The notes below the pieces were generated by a model. That model did no database searches and had not been told where the DNA came from. It was given only the letters and a program-made list of their open reading frames with translations. A DNA stretch of 64,000 nucleotides from Streptococcus varani (GTDB taxonomy: Bacteria > Bacillota > Bacilli > Lactobacillales > Streptococcaceae). Location: NCBI RefSeq assembly GCF_001375655.1, contig NZ_CTEN01000001.1, forward strand, positions 372,001-436,000, in the 5' to 3' direction. Positions within the stretch are counted from its first letter, which is position 1; every line of letters starts with the position of its first letter. A program made the position numbers and the translations under genes. This document shows positions 44,185 to 52,024 of the stretch, piece after piece.

Positions 44185-44223
44185 AAAAAACAGAGTTTGC
44201 TTTCATTGCAAACTCTGTTTTTT
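44185..44223. terminator. Bidirectional terminator
   Basis: A 16-bp perfect stem: A-run plus CAGAGTTTGC (44185-44200) with GCAAACTCTG plus T-run (44208-44223). It overlaps the stop codon of the PfkB-family gene. Confidence 0.9.
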
Positions 44224-45169
44224 AGTCTATTTTTTTAATATTAACTTGTTCTAATAACTGTTCTACAATTTCCCGTCTGGCAATCCCAACTCCAGTCTCC
44301 ATAGCATTGGCTGTACCACTAGCGATAGCATAGCGAATAATATTTTCATCTGACAGATGATTTTTAAATGCATAAATTGCTCCTGCCACAGTAGAATCAC
44401 CGGATCCAGTTGGGTTAACCAATTGAATGCTGGGAGCGGTGACATCATACAAGTGGCCATTAAATTGGGCAATAGCACCCTGTTCACCACAGGAGACTAA
44501 AGTATACGGAATTGGAGACGGATTTTTTTTCAGATAATCAATTACTTCTTGTTTCTTTGAAATTTTTAACCCTGTCAACTGACCAAACTCTTCCATATTT
44601 GGTTTGATAAAGTCTGGAAAAGAAGTTGATTGACCAAAAATATTCTGTAGAGCGGCTCGAGAAAAGTCAGCTAGAATTTTTGTATTGGGATTCGCTTCTT
44701 TTCGCAGTAATTGAATTAAATCATTGTAGAAATACTTATCATCGGAGTAAACAGAACCATTTATAGAAATAATTTCAATTTTTTTCTCTTTGATAATTTT
44801 TAGTATCTCAGAAAAAATTTTCTCTTTCATATCTGAAGAAACTTTAGGACCAGTCTCGACAATTTCTGTATGTACATTGTCATCGTGCATAATCGTGATG
44901 GCATGTCTGGTTTCAGCTTCAATCGGGATATAAATGGATTCAAACTCTTCGACTTCCAGTAGTTTTTTGAAAAAATTACCGCAAAGGCCACCGACTAATG
45001 AGAGCGAACTGGCATTTTCACCTAGATAGGATAAAGCTCGGGAGCAATTAATTCCCTTTCCGGCAGCCATAATCGTGGAATTATTGAAACGATTATGTGT
45101 TCCTAGAGCAAAACTAGGTTCAAAATATAGTAAATCAATTGAGGGGTTTAAAGTTATAATCAAGACCAT
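44222..45169 (-). CDS. PfkB-family sugar kinase (1-phosphofructokinase-like)
   Basis: 315 residues. The PfkB fold shows TLNPSIDLLYF at the N-terminus, AAGKGINCSRALSYLG (about residue 35) and the C-terminal NPTGSGDSTVAGAI (catalytic Asp, about 257). This pattern is shared by 1-phosphofructokinase, tagatose-6-phosphate kinase and similar ketose-phosphate kinases. It lies 23 bases after the DeoR regulator on the same strand, divergent from the PTS genes, and so belongs to that locus. The exact sugar phosphate is unknown. Confidence 0.87.
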   Translation of the reverse strand: MVLIITLNPSIDLLYFEPSFALGTHNRFNNSTIMAAGKGINCSRALSYLGENASSLSLVGGLCGNFFKKLLEVEEFESIYIPIEAETRHAITIMHDDNVHTEIVETGPKVSSDMKEKIFSEILKIIKEKKIEIISINGSVYSDDKYFYNDLIQLLRKEANPNTKILADFSRAALQNIFGQSTSFPDFIKPNMEEFGQLTGLKISKKQEVIDYLKKNPSPIPYTLVSCGEQGAIAQFNGHLYDVTAPSIQLVNPTGSGDSTVAGAIYAFKNHLSDENIIRYAIASGTANAMETGVGIARREIVEQLLEQVNIKKID

Positions 45170-45192
45170 TCGCAGATACCTTTCTTTTAATG

Positions 45193-45933
45193 TTAATTGA
45201 TAACATTAGTGTATTGCTGATAATGTTGCTTAGTGATGTTATCTAACCCTGAGTCGGAAATAATAGCGTCTAATTGGTTTGCTTTTCCAAAAATATAGGA
45301 ATCGCTGATTCCAAATTTAGAATGATCTGCCAAGAGATAGACTTTTTTTGATTGAAGCATGGCGGTCGTCTGCAGTCGACCACTAAAAGGTGAGAATGTA
45401 GTCAGACTATCATCGATCAGCCCATTAGTAGCCAAAAAAGCATAGTCGATAAAGAAGTCTTTGACCAATCTCTCAGCATGCTCGCCGTGGAACTCTTCTG
45501 ATTTAGATACAAATTCGCCCCCGGTTAACAAAATATTATCAAAGTGATTGTCAGCCAACCAATTAAAGGTAAATAAGCTATTTGTAATAATATGCTTATG
45601 ATTATTTTTTAGACATTTGGCTAGAGCTAATATAGTAGTTCCAGCTCCAAGATAGATAACGCTGTTCGGCTCGATTAAATCAGCAGCAAGTTTTGCAATA
45701 TGTTCCTTTTCTTGAGGGAAGAGAAGTCGTTTTTCATCAGTTGTCCGTACTTTAAAAGTAAGTCTTCTGACCCCCCCATGTTCTTTGATGACCGCGTTTT
45801 CCTTACTTAGTTCGGTAATATCCCTGCGGACTGTCATAGTAGAAACCTCTAATGCGTCAGCTAGCTCCTGATACGTAATGACCTCAGACTTTTGTAGCAT
45901 TTGCAAAATTTTGATTTTCCGATTGATTTTCAA
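45193..45933 (-). CDS. DeoR-family transcriptional regulator
   Basis: 246 residues. N-terminal helix-turn-helix VITYQELADALEVSTMTVRRDI (about 18-39), EHGGVRR, then a DeoRC sensor domain with LGAGTTILALAKCL (about 95) and ADHSKFG. These regulators usually respond to a sugar phosphate. It is first in a two-gene unit with the PfkB kinase and divergent from the PTS/aldolase operon. The repeated TAACA motifs between the two units are its likely operators. Confidence 0.92.
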   Translation of the reverse strand: MKINRKIKILQMLQKSEVITYQELADALEVSTMTVRRDITELSKENAVIKEHGGVRRLTFKVRTTDEKRLLFPQEKEHIAKLAADLIEPNSVIYLGAGTTILALAKCLKNNHKHIITNSLFTFNWLADNHFDNILLTGGEFVSKSEEFHGEHAERLVKDFFIDYAFLATNGLIDDSLTTFSPFSGRLQTTAMLQSKKVYLLADHSKFGISDSYIFGKANQLDAIISDSGLDNITKQHYQQYTNVIN

Positions 45934-46013
45934 AACAGGTTATTCCTTTCAGGTACTTAGATTACTCTATCATCATATCATATTATTAGAAAAGAAACAT
46001 ATAAAACGACATC

Positions 46014-46039
46014 TAACAAATAAATAACAAAAATTAACA
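46014..46039. promoter_or_regulatory. Upstream TAACA array (three repeats)
   Basis: TAACA at 46014, 46025 and 46035, spaced 11 and 10 bases, so all face one side of the DNA helix. It lies between the deoR promoter side and the PTS -35. Probable DeoR operator. Confidence 0.65.
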
Positions 46040-46050
46040 GAAAATATCAT

Positions 46051-46064
46051 TGAAAGCGTTGACA
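46051..46064. promoter_or_regulatory. Catabolite-responsive element (cre)
   Basis: TGAAAGCGTTGACA fits the CcpA cre consensus closely and overlaps the -35 of the PTS promoter, so CcpA would repress the operon when preferred sugars are present. Confidence 0.8.
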
Positions 46065-46087
46065 ACGATGAGAAAAACATTTATAAT
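46059..46087 (+). promoter_or_regulatory. PTS/aldolase operon promoter
   Basis: TTGACA (46059-46064), 17 bases, TATAAT (46082-46087): a perfect consensus sigma-A promoter held down by cre and the TAACA arrays. Confidence 0.92.
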
Positions 46088-46094
46088 CACATTA

Positions 46095-46130
46095 TAACAA
46101 AAAATAACAAAAAATTAACAAAAAATAACA
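46095..46130. promoter_or_regulatory. Downstream TAACA array (four repeats)
   Basis: TAACA at 46095, 46105, 46116 and 46126, spaced 10-11 bases, covering about +1 to +37 of the transcript. Probable second DeoR operator. Confidence 0.65.
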
Positions 46131-46152
46131 CATTTTTTCAAAGGAGTGCTAT

Positions 46153-46608
46153 ATGTATAAAATGATGTTACAGGCAGAATTGATTGACTTGAATTATCAT
46201 GCTTCAAATCATAGTGACTTGTTTCAGATCATTGGAAAGAATTTGCTAGAAAAGGATTATGTGAGGGAGAATTATTTGTCGGCCCTCTTAGATAGGGAGA
46301 GTCATTTTCCGACAGGCTTAAAAACAAAATTTTTGAATATCGCCCTACCCCATACGGATCCTGAAGTCATCAAAAAACCATTTATATATATTGTTAGAAT
46401 TGATAATCCCATTACGATGTTACAGATGGGAGACAATTCCGAGATGCTTTGTCAGAACTTTCTCTTCTTAGGAATCAAAGATCCAAAAGCTCAGGTGGGA
46501 TTACTGGCCCGACTGATGGAACTTTTTTCACAAGAAACATTTGTTAATCAGTTTGCCCAAACTGAAAATGAAACAGATATGTTTCATTTGTTAGATCAAA
46601 ATTTATAA
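46153..46608 (+). CDS. PTS EIIA component, galactitol/fructose type
   Basis: 151 residues. The phosphorylated His lies in NIALPHTDPE (about residue 66). It takes phosphate from HPr and passes it to EIIB. The overall pattern matches the GatA-like EIIA group. First gene of the operon, with an AAAGGAG ribosome-binding site, followed by EIIB after 22 bases. Confidence 0.88.
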   Translation: MYKMMLQAELIDLNYHASNHSDLFQIIGKNLLEKDYVRENYLSALLDRESHFPTGLKTKFLNIALPHTDPEVIKKPFIYIVRIDNPITMLQMGDNSEMLCQNFLFLGIKDPKAQVGLLARLMELFSQETFVNQFAQTENETDMFHLLDQNL

Positions 46609-46630
46609 AATTTTTTAAGGAGGCCAAAAA

Positions 46631-46933
46631 ATGGCAAGAAAACTTATCGTAGCATGTGGGAGTGGTGTAGCAACTAGTACAACCATCGCGGAAAAAATAA
46701 AATCTCGTTTTGAGGATGATGGAATCAATTATCCTGTTGAGGCTGTTGACTACAAGTCGATTATGGGGGAGTTGCCTCACGCTAGTATCTATGTTTACAT
46801 TGCTATGCCAGAGCAAGAAGTTTTGGATGAAGCAGAACGCTTAGGTGTAGATGTCTTTCCAGGGGTACCCTTCCTGACTAGCATGGGAGTAGACGATGTT
46901 TACGAGAGGATTGTAGAGGCTACTAAAAAATAA
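46631..46933 (+). CDS. PTS EIIB component, galactitol type
   Basis: 100 residues. The phospho-cysteine lies in IVACGSGVATSTT (Cys about residue 9), the GatB-like P-loop. It transfers phosphate to the sugar during transport through EIIC. AAGGAGG before the ATG. Confidence 0.9.
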   Translation: MARKLIVACGSGVATSTTIAEKIKSRFEDDGINYPVEAVDYKSIMGELPHASIYVYIAMPEQEVLDEAERLGVDVFPGVPFLTSMGVDDVYERIVEATKK

Positions 46934-47074
46934 CCTTCTAACAGTCTTAAATGAAAAGGCACTAAAAATGTTTTGAAATAGATAGATTTGCTTGTGTACA
47001 AGGACACAGCGTCAAATTTTTATTTTCATCTCATTTTTAACGGTCTTTGTATCTTATTTAAAGGAGAAAAGATT

Positions 47075-48424
47075 ATGGAAATCTTTCAAAATATTATCCA
47101 GTGGATATTAGATTTAGGATCTGCGATTTTTGTTCCACTGATTATCTTTGTTCTTGGATTGCTGGTGGGAATGAATGTTAAAAAAGCCTTTCTTTCAGCC
47201 ATCACTCTTGGTGTTGCTTTCTCGGGTATGGGAATGATTATTGGCTACATGTCCAATGCGGTGTCACCTGCTTCAGAAGCACTAGCTCTCAATACTGGTA
47301 TTTCTCTCCCAGCTCTTGATCTTGGTTGGACTGGTGCGGCAAGTATTGTTTGGTCATGGGGTTATGCCTTTACCTTCTTTGCAGTTCAAATTATTATCAA
47401 TATTATCATGCTGAGTTTCAACTGGACCAAAACCCTCAATGTGGACATGTGGAATGTCTGGGGTAAAGCTCTAACTGGTTACCTAGTCTACTATGTTAGC
47501 GGTCATCTATGGGCTGGTTTCTTAGTAGCAGCGCTTCAGGTCGTTTTGGAGTTGAAGTTAGGAGATATGTTCCAGAAACATATTGAAGACTTGACCGGCA
47601 TTCCTATGGTTACCGTAACACACTGTATGAATCTCTCTGCTGTCTTCATGTTACCTGTCAATAAGTTAATGGATAAGATTCCCTTTCTTAACAAAAAAGC
47701 AGATACCAATGCTTTGCGTAAAAAATTAGGTATCTTCTCTGAGAACTCAGTAATGGGCTTTATCATTGGTATCTTACTTGGATTTGCCGGAGCCTACTCA
47801 ATCTCAAATTCACTGAATTTGGGTATTCAGGTAGCGACAGCCATGGCCCTCTTCCCAATGGTAAGTAAGCTTTTCATGCAGTCTCTCTCACCATTAGCTG
47901 ACGCCATGAGTGAATTCATGAAAAAACGGTTCAACGACCGAGAAGTCTACATTGGGATGGACTGGCCACTTCTTGCGGGTCGTTCAGAAGTTTGGGTAAC
48001 TTTGATTCTCATGGTACCATTCTTCATCGGCTACTCACTCATCTTGCCAGGAAACACAGTGCTACCAATTGCTGGTGTCCTCAATTATTCTATCGCAGTT
48101 GGAGGTCTCTTACTGACTGGCGGGAATTTGGCTCGGATGATGATTCTAGGATTAGTTTATCTACCACTCTATCTATACAGTGCAACCTATTTTGCACCAA
48201 TTTTGACAGGTCTTGCTAATGCGACCAAATCAGTTGATGTTGCACCTGGAAAGTTGATTACTTGGTCAACACTGGAAGCTCCTGAATTGAGAATCCTCTT
48301 TGCAGAAACCTTCAATGGAAATTTCTTAGCGATTGGAGGGGCGGTTGCCTTCTTGTTACTCTTTGTCTGGCTTTATAAAACAATGATGTCTCAAGAAGTT
48401 CCGTCAAAACGCTATGAAAACTAA
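47075..48424 (+). CDS. PTS EIIC component, galactitol family
   Basis: 449 residues from ATG 47075 (MEIFQNIIQWILDLG), preceded by AAAGGAGAAAAG; the frame extends upstream but without a suitable start. About ten to twelve membrane helices; family-typical VTHCMNLSAVFMLPVNKLMD (about residue 185) and YIGMDWPLLAGR (about 290). GatC-type permeases carry galactitol or other polyols and ketoses. The 141-base gap after EIIB shows no gene. The stop overlaps the next small gene. Confidence 0.9.
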   Translation: MEIFQNIIQWILDLGSAIFVPLIIFVLGLLVGMNVKKAFLSAITLGVAFSGMGMIIGYMSNAVSPASEALALNTGISLPALDLGWTGAASIVWSWGYAFTFFAVQIIINIIMLSFNWTKTLNVDMWNVWGKALTGYLVYYVSGHLWAGFLVAALQVVLELKLGDMFQKHIEDLTGIPMVTVTHCMNLSAVFMLPVNKLMDKIPFLNKKADTNALRKKLGIFSENSVMGFIIGILLGFAGAYSISNSLNLGIQVATAMALFPMVSKLFMQSLSPLADAMSEFMKKRFNDREVYIGMDWPLLAGRSEVWVTLILMVPFFIGYSLILPGNTVLPIAGVLNYSIAVGGLLLTGGNLARMMILGLVYLPLYLYSATYFAPILTGLANATKSVDVAPGKLITWSTLEAPELRILFAETFNGNFLAIGGAVAFLLLFVWLYKTMMSQEVPSKRYEN

Positions 48425-48659
48425 TAAGAGTCTATGGTTATTTCTTCTATTTGTTGCACTAATTCTCTTTCTACTTGGTCTAAATAGTAGAAATTATCTT
48501 TACAATATATTAGCCGTTGCTATCAGCTTCATTGTCTATCGTAACGGTTATGCGACCCTCTTCAAAGAATATGATGACAAACAAGCTGAAAAAAGAAAAA
48601 AAGCAGACAAAATTTATACTGCATTACATCAAGGAAGGAAAAAGGTGAATAGTAAATGA
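48414..48659 (+). CDS. Small two-TM membrane protein of the PTS operon, unknown
   Basis: 81 residues; not recognised. Two hydrophobic segments (about 7-22 and 28-44) are followed by a highly basic and acidic, probably helical cytoplasmic tail (DDKQAEKRKKADKIYTAL). Its ATG lies inside the EIIC end (11-base overlap) and its stop overlaps the aldolase ATG, so it is translated in line with the operon. It may be an accessory subunit of the EIIC; that is a guess from position. Confidence 0.65.
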   Translation: MKTNKSLWLFLLFVALILFLLGLNSRNYLYNILAVAISFIVYRNGYATLFKEYDDKQAEKRKKADKIYTALHQGRKKVNSK

Positions 48660-49408
48660 CAAGTGGAAAAATAATGTTTGAACAAGAGAGACGAGCCATG
48701 GCTGAGGCCATTGAGCTAACTTTTTATCGGAAAAATACTAATACGGCTGGTGGGAATTTCTCTTTTAAGACAAGGGATACAAGAGGGAAAGAATTCATCA
48801 TCATGACTCCATCAATGATGTCAGAAGCTTATCACGGAAAAGTTAGTGCTGCTCAAGTCCTAGTCATTGATCTGGAGAATAGAGAGGTTGTAGCTGGCGA
48901 AGGAAAGCCAACACGTGAAATAAATTTACATTTTGCTTGCTATGAAACAAACCCAGATATTAAGTGTGTCTTCCATGCCCACGCGCCCAATGCTATGTTC
49001 TGGGCGACTAGTCATTTAGACATGCCCAACTTATCTGAAGCAACTCAAAAGGTCGAATATATCAAGGTCTTAGATTTTGCACCAAACACAACACCAGAAT
49101 TGGCAGAAATTGTCCGTCAAGAACTGAAGGAAGCAGGCAATAAACTGCCTAAGGAATACTTGTTGGATAGTCATGGGATTTTAGTCTTAACACCTGGTGC
49201 TGATGGAGAAGAAGCGTTGAATAAGTCCCTTCAAATCATTGATACCGTGGAGTGGAATGCTGAAATCGCCTACAAACAGACTGTTTTCCAAAAACTTGGT
49301 ATTCTTGATGGTTACTATTCTAAAGGTAGAAAAATTGGTGACATTGATGATTTGATGAATCGTCGCCCAATCTGGAATCAAGAAAATAAGGACGAGGGAT
49401 TTGAATAG
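48656..49408 (+). CDS. Class II aldolase/adducin family protein
   Basis: 250 residues. Metal-binding His residues appear in VFHAHAPNAMFW (about residues 103-106) and LLDSHGILVL (about 173). The N-terminal TAGGNFSFKTRD is the phosphate-binding loop of the family. Members are L-fuculose-1-phosphate and L-rhamnulose-1-phosphate aldolases and ribulose-5-phosphate 4-epimerases. It overlaps the upstream gene by four bases. A BOX-like repeat and a hairpin separate it from the second aldolase. Confidence 0.85.
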   Translation: MTSGKIMFEQERRAMAEAIELTFYRKNTNTAGGNFSFKTRDTRGKEFIIMTPSMMSEAYHGKVSAAQVLVIDLENREVVAGEGKPTREINLHFACYETNPDIKCVFHAHAPNAMFWATSHLDMPNLSEATQKVEYIKVLDFAPNTTPELAEIVRQELKEAGNKLPKEYLLDSHGILVLTPGADGEEALNKSLQIIDTVEWNAEIAYKQTVFQKLGILDGYYSKGRKIGDIDDLMNRRPIWNQENKDEGFE

Positions 49409-49409
49409 A

Positions 49410-49515
49410 TATAGTCGAATGAATGAACTTTTGGACTAGGAATTGAGACGCAGGCTGTACTAGAGTACGGCAAGTAGAAAATGACGACGTATCAAAGTTC
49501 ATTCAAATGACTATA
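49410..49515 (+). repeat. BOX-like repeat element 1
   Basis: 106 bases with imperfect inverted ends (TATAGTC...GACTATA; GAATGAACTTT with AAAGTTCATTC). The inside, CTAGGAATTGAGACGCAGG then TACGGCAAG and GACGACGT, recalls pneumococcal boxA and boxC without boxB. A sister copy lies at 57771-57878. Confidence 0.7.
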
Positions 49516-49524
49516 AAAGGATAG

Positions 49525-49554
49525 GAGGATAGGGAAACCTAACCTCTTTCTTTT
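49525..49554 (+). terminator. Possible terminator between the two aldolases
   Basis: GAGGATAGG (49525-49533), loop GAAA, CCTAACCTC (49538-49546), one A-A mismatch, followed by TTTCTTTT. It could reduce read-through to the second aldolase. Confidence 0.5.
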
Positions 49555-49575
49555 CTAAATATGAGAGGAAATAAT

Positions 49576-50394
49576 ATGCTATCGAGATTTGAAGAATCAA
49601 CAATTGTGACAGAATTGTGCCAATTAACCTATGATATGTGGAGCAAGGGTTGGGATGAATACAATGGCGGAAATGTTAGTTGTATTTTAAGAGAAGAAGA
49701 CTTATATAATCTCCCTAATAGTGAGCAGGTAGAAAGAAGAGTTGAGGTAGATGATATTCCAATGTCCATGGTTGGAAAATACATCCTAATCACTTCTTCA
49801 GGTAGTCATTTTCGCAACCTCAAGGAACATGTTGAGCGGGATGCAGGGGTTATAAGGGTAACGGATACAGGTTATGATGTTATTTGGGGGTTTGCAGAAA
49901 ATCGACGCCCCACTAGCGAGTTCTATATGCATCTTTTAGCCCATGCACAACGGCTTTCTGTCGATCCTGACCATCGGGTTGTAGTTCACAATCATGCACC
50001 TAATGCGACAGCCTATTCCTTGGTATCAGAACATGATGATAAATCTTATACCTTACCACTCTGGCGAGTACTAACAGAGAGTATTGTAGTATTTCCAGAT
50101 GGAGTTGGTATCTTACCTTGGGAGTTACCAGGAACTTTAGAGATTGCCCAACATTCCGTTGAAAAGTTAAGGGAATGCCGCATTGTTGTCTGGGCATTTC
50201 ATGGTATTTTAGCAACAGGAAAAGATTTTCAGGATTGTTTCGGTTTGATTGAGACGGTCGATAAAGCGGCCATGATTCATCTACAAACCATGGCTATCAA
50301 ACAATACCAGGGATTGACAGATGAAGATCTTTATGCGGTTTGTCAGGTTTTAAATGTAAGTCCTAGAGAAGGATTTCTAAGACTTTCTCAGTAG
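49576..50394 (+). CDS. rhaD: Rhamnulose-1-phosphate aldolase-like (class II)
   Basis: 272 residues from ATG 49576, with AGAGGA upstream; the ATG at 49561 lacks a ribosome-binding site. N-terminal GWDEYNGGNVSC, ITSSGSHFRNL (about 75), metal ligands in VVHNHAPNATAYS (about 137-139) and VWAFHGILATG (about 209): the RhaD layout, cleaving a ketose-1-phosphate to DHAP and lactaldehyde. No rhamnose isomerase or rhamnulokinase gene is nearby, so the substrate is probably delivered as a phosphate by the PTS. The symbol reflects family, not proven specificity. Confidence 0.82.
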   Translation: MLSRFEESTIVTELCQLTYDMWSKGWDEYNGGNVSCILREEDLYNLPNSEQVERRVEVDDIPMSMVGKYILITSSGSHFRNLKEHVERDAGVIRVTDTGYDVIWGFAENRRPTSEFYMHLLAHAQRLSVDPDHRVVVHNHAPNATAYSLVSEHDDKSYTLPLWRVLTESIVVFPDGVGILPWELPGTLEIAQHSVEKLRECRIVVWAFHGILATGKDFQDCFGLIETVDKAAMIHLQTMAIKQYQGLTDEDLYAVCQVLNVSPREGFLRLSQ

Positions 50395-50396
50395 GC

Positions 50397-50420
50397 AAAA
50401 AAGAAGCTCAGGCTTCTTTT
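50397..50420. terminator. rhaD terminator, left copy of a duplicated hairpin
   Basis: AAAAGAAGC (50399-50407), loop TCAG, GCTTCTTTT (50412-50420). The same 22 bases recur at 51956-51977 on the other side of the IS. Confidence 0.9.
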
Positions 50421-51955
50421 CAGACTGAAGACAAAGTCCTCGGAATTAGGTTTCTAAGGGCTTTTCTTTGTGAATAGGAGTATAATTAAAGTATCTAGTA
50501 TGAGGAGGTTTGGCTATGCTTCATAAGGAAAAACCAGATTACAACCGCAATCAATATGGTTTCTATACACTTGATGACCTTGTTCCAATTGATCATTTCC
50601 TTCGTCAAGTTGATGAGGTGATTGATTTTAACTTCATTTATGAGTTGGTAGAGGACACCTACTCAACCGATAATGGTCGTCCGAGTTTAGATCCTGTCAT
50701 GCTGGTTAAAATCCCTCTTATTCAGTGCCTCTATGGTATTCGGTCCATGCGTCAAACTATCAAGGAAATCGAAGTCAATATGGCTTATCGTTGGTTTCTC
50801 GGTCTTACTCTCGATGACAGGGTCCCCCACTTCACTACTTATGGGAAGAATTACAGTCGAAGATTCCAAGAAAAAGAGCTCATCTCTGAGATTTTCTCTC
50901 GAATTCTCAATCAAACCTTAAGAGCTGGTTTGATTGACCCTTCTGAAATTTTCGTGGATGGAACTCATATCAAAGCTGCGGCGAATAATCACAAGTACAC
51001 CAAGCAATTAGTGGAACAACAAGCCAAGTTTATGAGTGACCAACTGGAACTTGAGATTGATTTAGATAGGAAAAAACAGGCAAAAAAGTCGCTAAAGCCC
51101 GCAGAAAGCGAGGCTAAGGAAAAGAAAGTTTCAACCACAGACCCAGAGAGCGGTTGGTTTCATAAGGGTGAGCATAAGGAAGTATTTGCCTATTCTGCTC
51201 AGGTAGCTTGTGATAAGCACGGTTGGGCATTGGCTTATACAGTTGAAGCAGGCAATATTCATGATAGCCAAGCTTTCCCTACTCTATTTTCTAAAATTGA
51301 ACCCTTTCAACCACACTACCTGATTGCGGATGCCGGCTATAAAACACCAAGTATTGCCAAGTTTCTTCTAGACCAAAATATTACTCCTGTTTTTCCATAC
51401 ACTAGACCTAGAGGAAAGAAAGGGAAACTACGACCAAAAGATTTTATCTACGATGAGTATTTCGACTGTTACCTTTGTCCAGAAAATCAAGAACTAACCT
51501 ATCGAACAACAACCCGTGAGGGCTATCGTGAATACAAGAGTGATCCTAAAATTTGTGCACAATGTCCTTTACTATCTGTCTGTACAGAAAGCAGAAACCA
51601 TCAGAAGGTTGTGACGCGTCATATATGGAAAGAGGCCCTTGAGATTTGTGAAGATATCCGACATCAAAAAGGAATGAAGGAGCTTTATCAGAAGCGTAAG
51701 GAAACCATTGAACGGCTCTTTGGAACAGCCAAAGAGTACCATAATTTGCGCTATACAAGAGAAAGAGGAAAGTCCAAAATGGAAGATAAGGTTGGACTGA
51801 CTTTGGCATGTCTTAATATCAAAAAACTGGTGAAAATGATGGCTGGGAAGCCTTTTTATTTTGTCCAAATCTGTCAATTTTCACTACATTTCGCATCATT
51901 ATTCCGAAAATACAAAAAAAGACAAACCTCAAAAATGAAGTTTGTCTACAATCTG
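50421..51955 (+). mobile_element. IS element (IS1182-like DDE) inserted in a terminator
   Basis: 1,535 bp with ends CAGACTG-AAGACAAAG (left) and the complement of CAGATTG-TAGACAAAC (right), an imperfect inverted repeat of about 16 bases. It is flanked by a 22-base direct repeat that is the whole terminator hairpin of rhaD/pepX, so both neighbours keep a working terminator. Confidence 0.88.
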
Positions 51956-52024
51956 AAAAGAAGCTCAGGCTTCTTTTTTGTATCTATTTTGTATCTATTA
52001 ATCTCTTGGCAAAAGCATTTTTGA
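50516..52024 (+). CDS. IS1182-like transposase, reading beyond the element
   Basis: 502 residues from ATG 50516 with AGGAGG seven bases upstream. DDE motifs: [17 protein letters not shown] (about residue 150), [14 protein letters not shown] (about 280) and a late [18 protein letters not shown] (Glu, about 402). Between them lies a Cys-rich segment ([17 protein letters not shown]). The frame has no stop inside the IS: it runs through the right end (KFVYNL), the duplicated hairpin and into the 3' end of pepX on the other strand, adding about 23 foreign residues. Confidence 0.88.
   Translation: MLHKEKPDYNRNQYGFYTLDDLVPIDHFLRQVDEVIDFNFIYELVEDTYSTDNGRPSLDPVMLVKIPLIQCLYGIRSMRQTIKEIEVNMAYRWFLGLTLDDRVPHFTTYGKNYSRRFQEKELISEIFSRILNQTLRAGLIDPSEIFVDGTHIKAAANNHKYTKQLVEQQAKFMSDQLELEIDLDRKKQAKKSLKPAESEAKEKKVSTTDPESGWFHKGEHKEVFAYSAQVACDKHGWALAYTVEAGNIHDSQAFPTLFSKIEPFQPHYLIADAGYKTPSIAKFLLDQNITPVFPYTRPRGKKGKLRPKDFIYDEYFDCYLCPENQELTYRTTTREGYREYKSDPKICAQCPLLSVCTESRNHQKVVTRHIWKEALEICEDIRHQKGMKELYQKRKETIERLFGTAKEYHNLRYTRERGKSKMEDKVGLTLACLNIKKLVKMMAGKPFYFVQICQFSLHFASLFRKYKKRQTSKMKFVYNLKRSSGFFFVSILYLLISWQKHF
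51956..51979. terminator. pepX terminator, right copy of the duplicated hairpin
   Basis: AAAAGAAGC-TCAG-GCTTCTTTT followed by TT. On the minus strand it lies just after the pepX stop. Confidence 0.9.
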
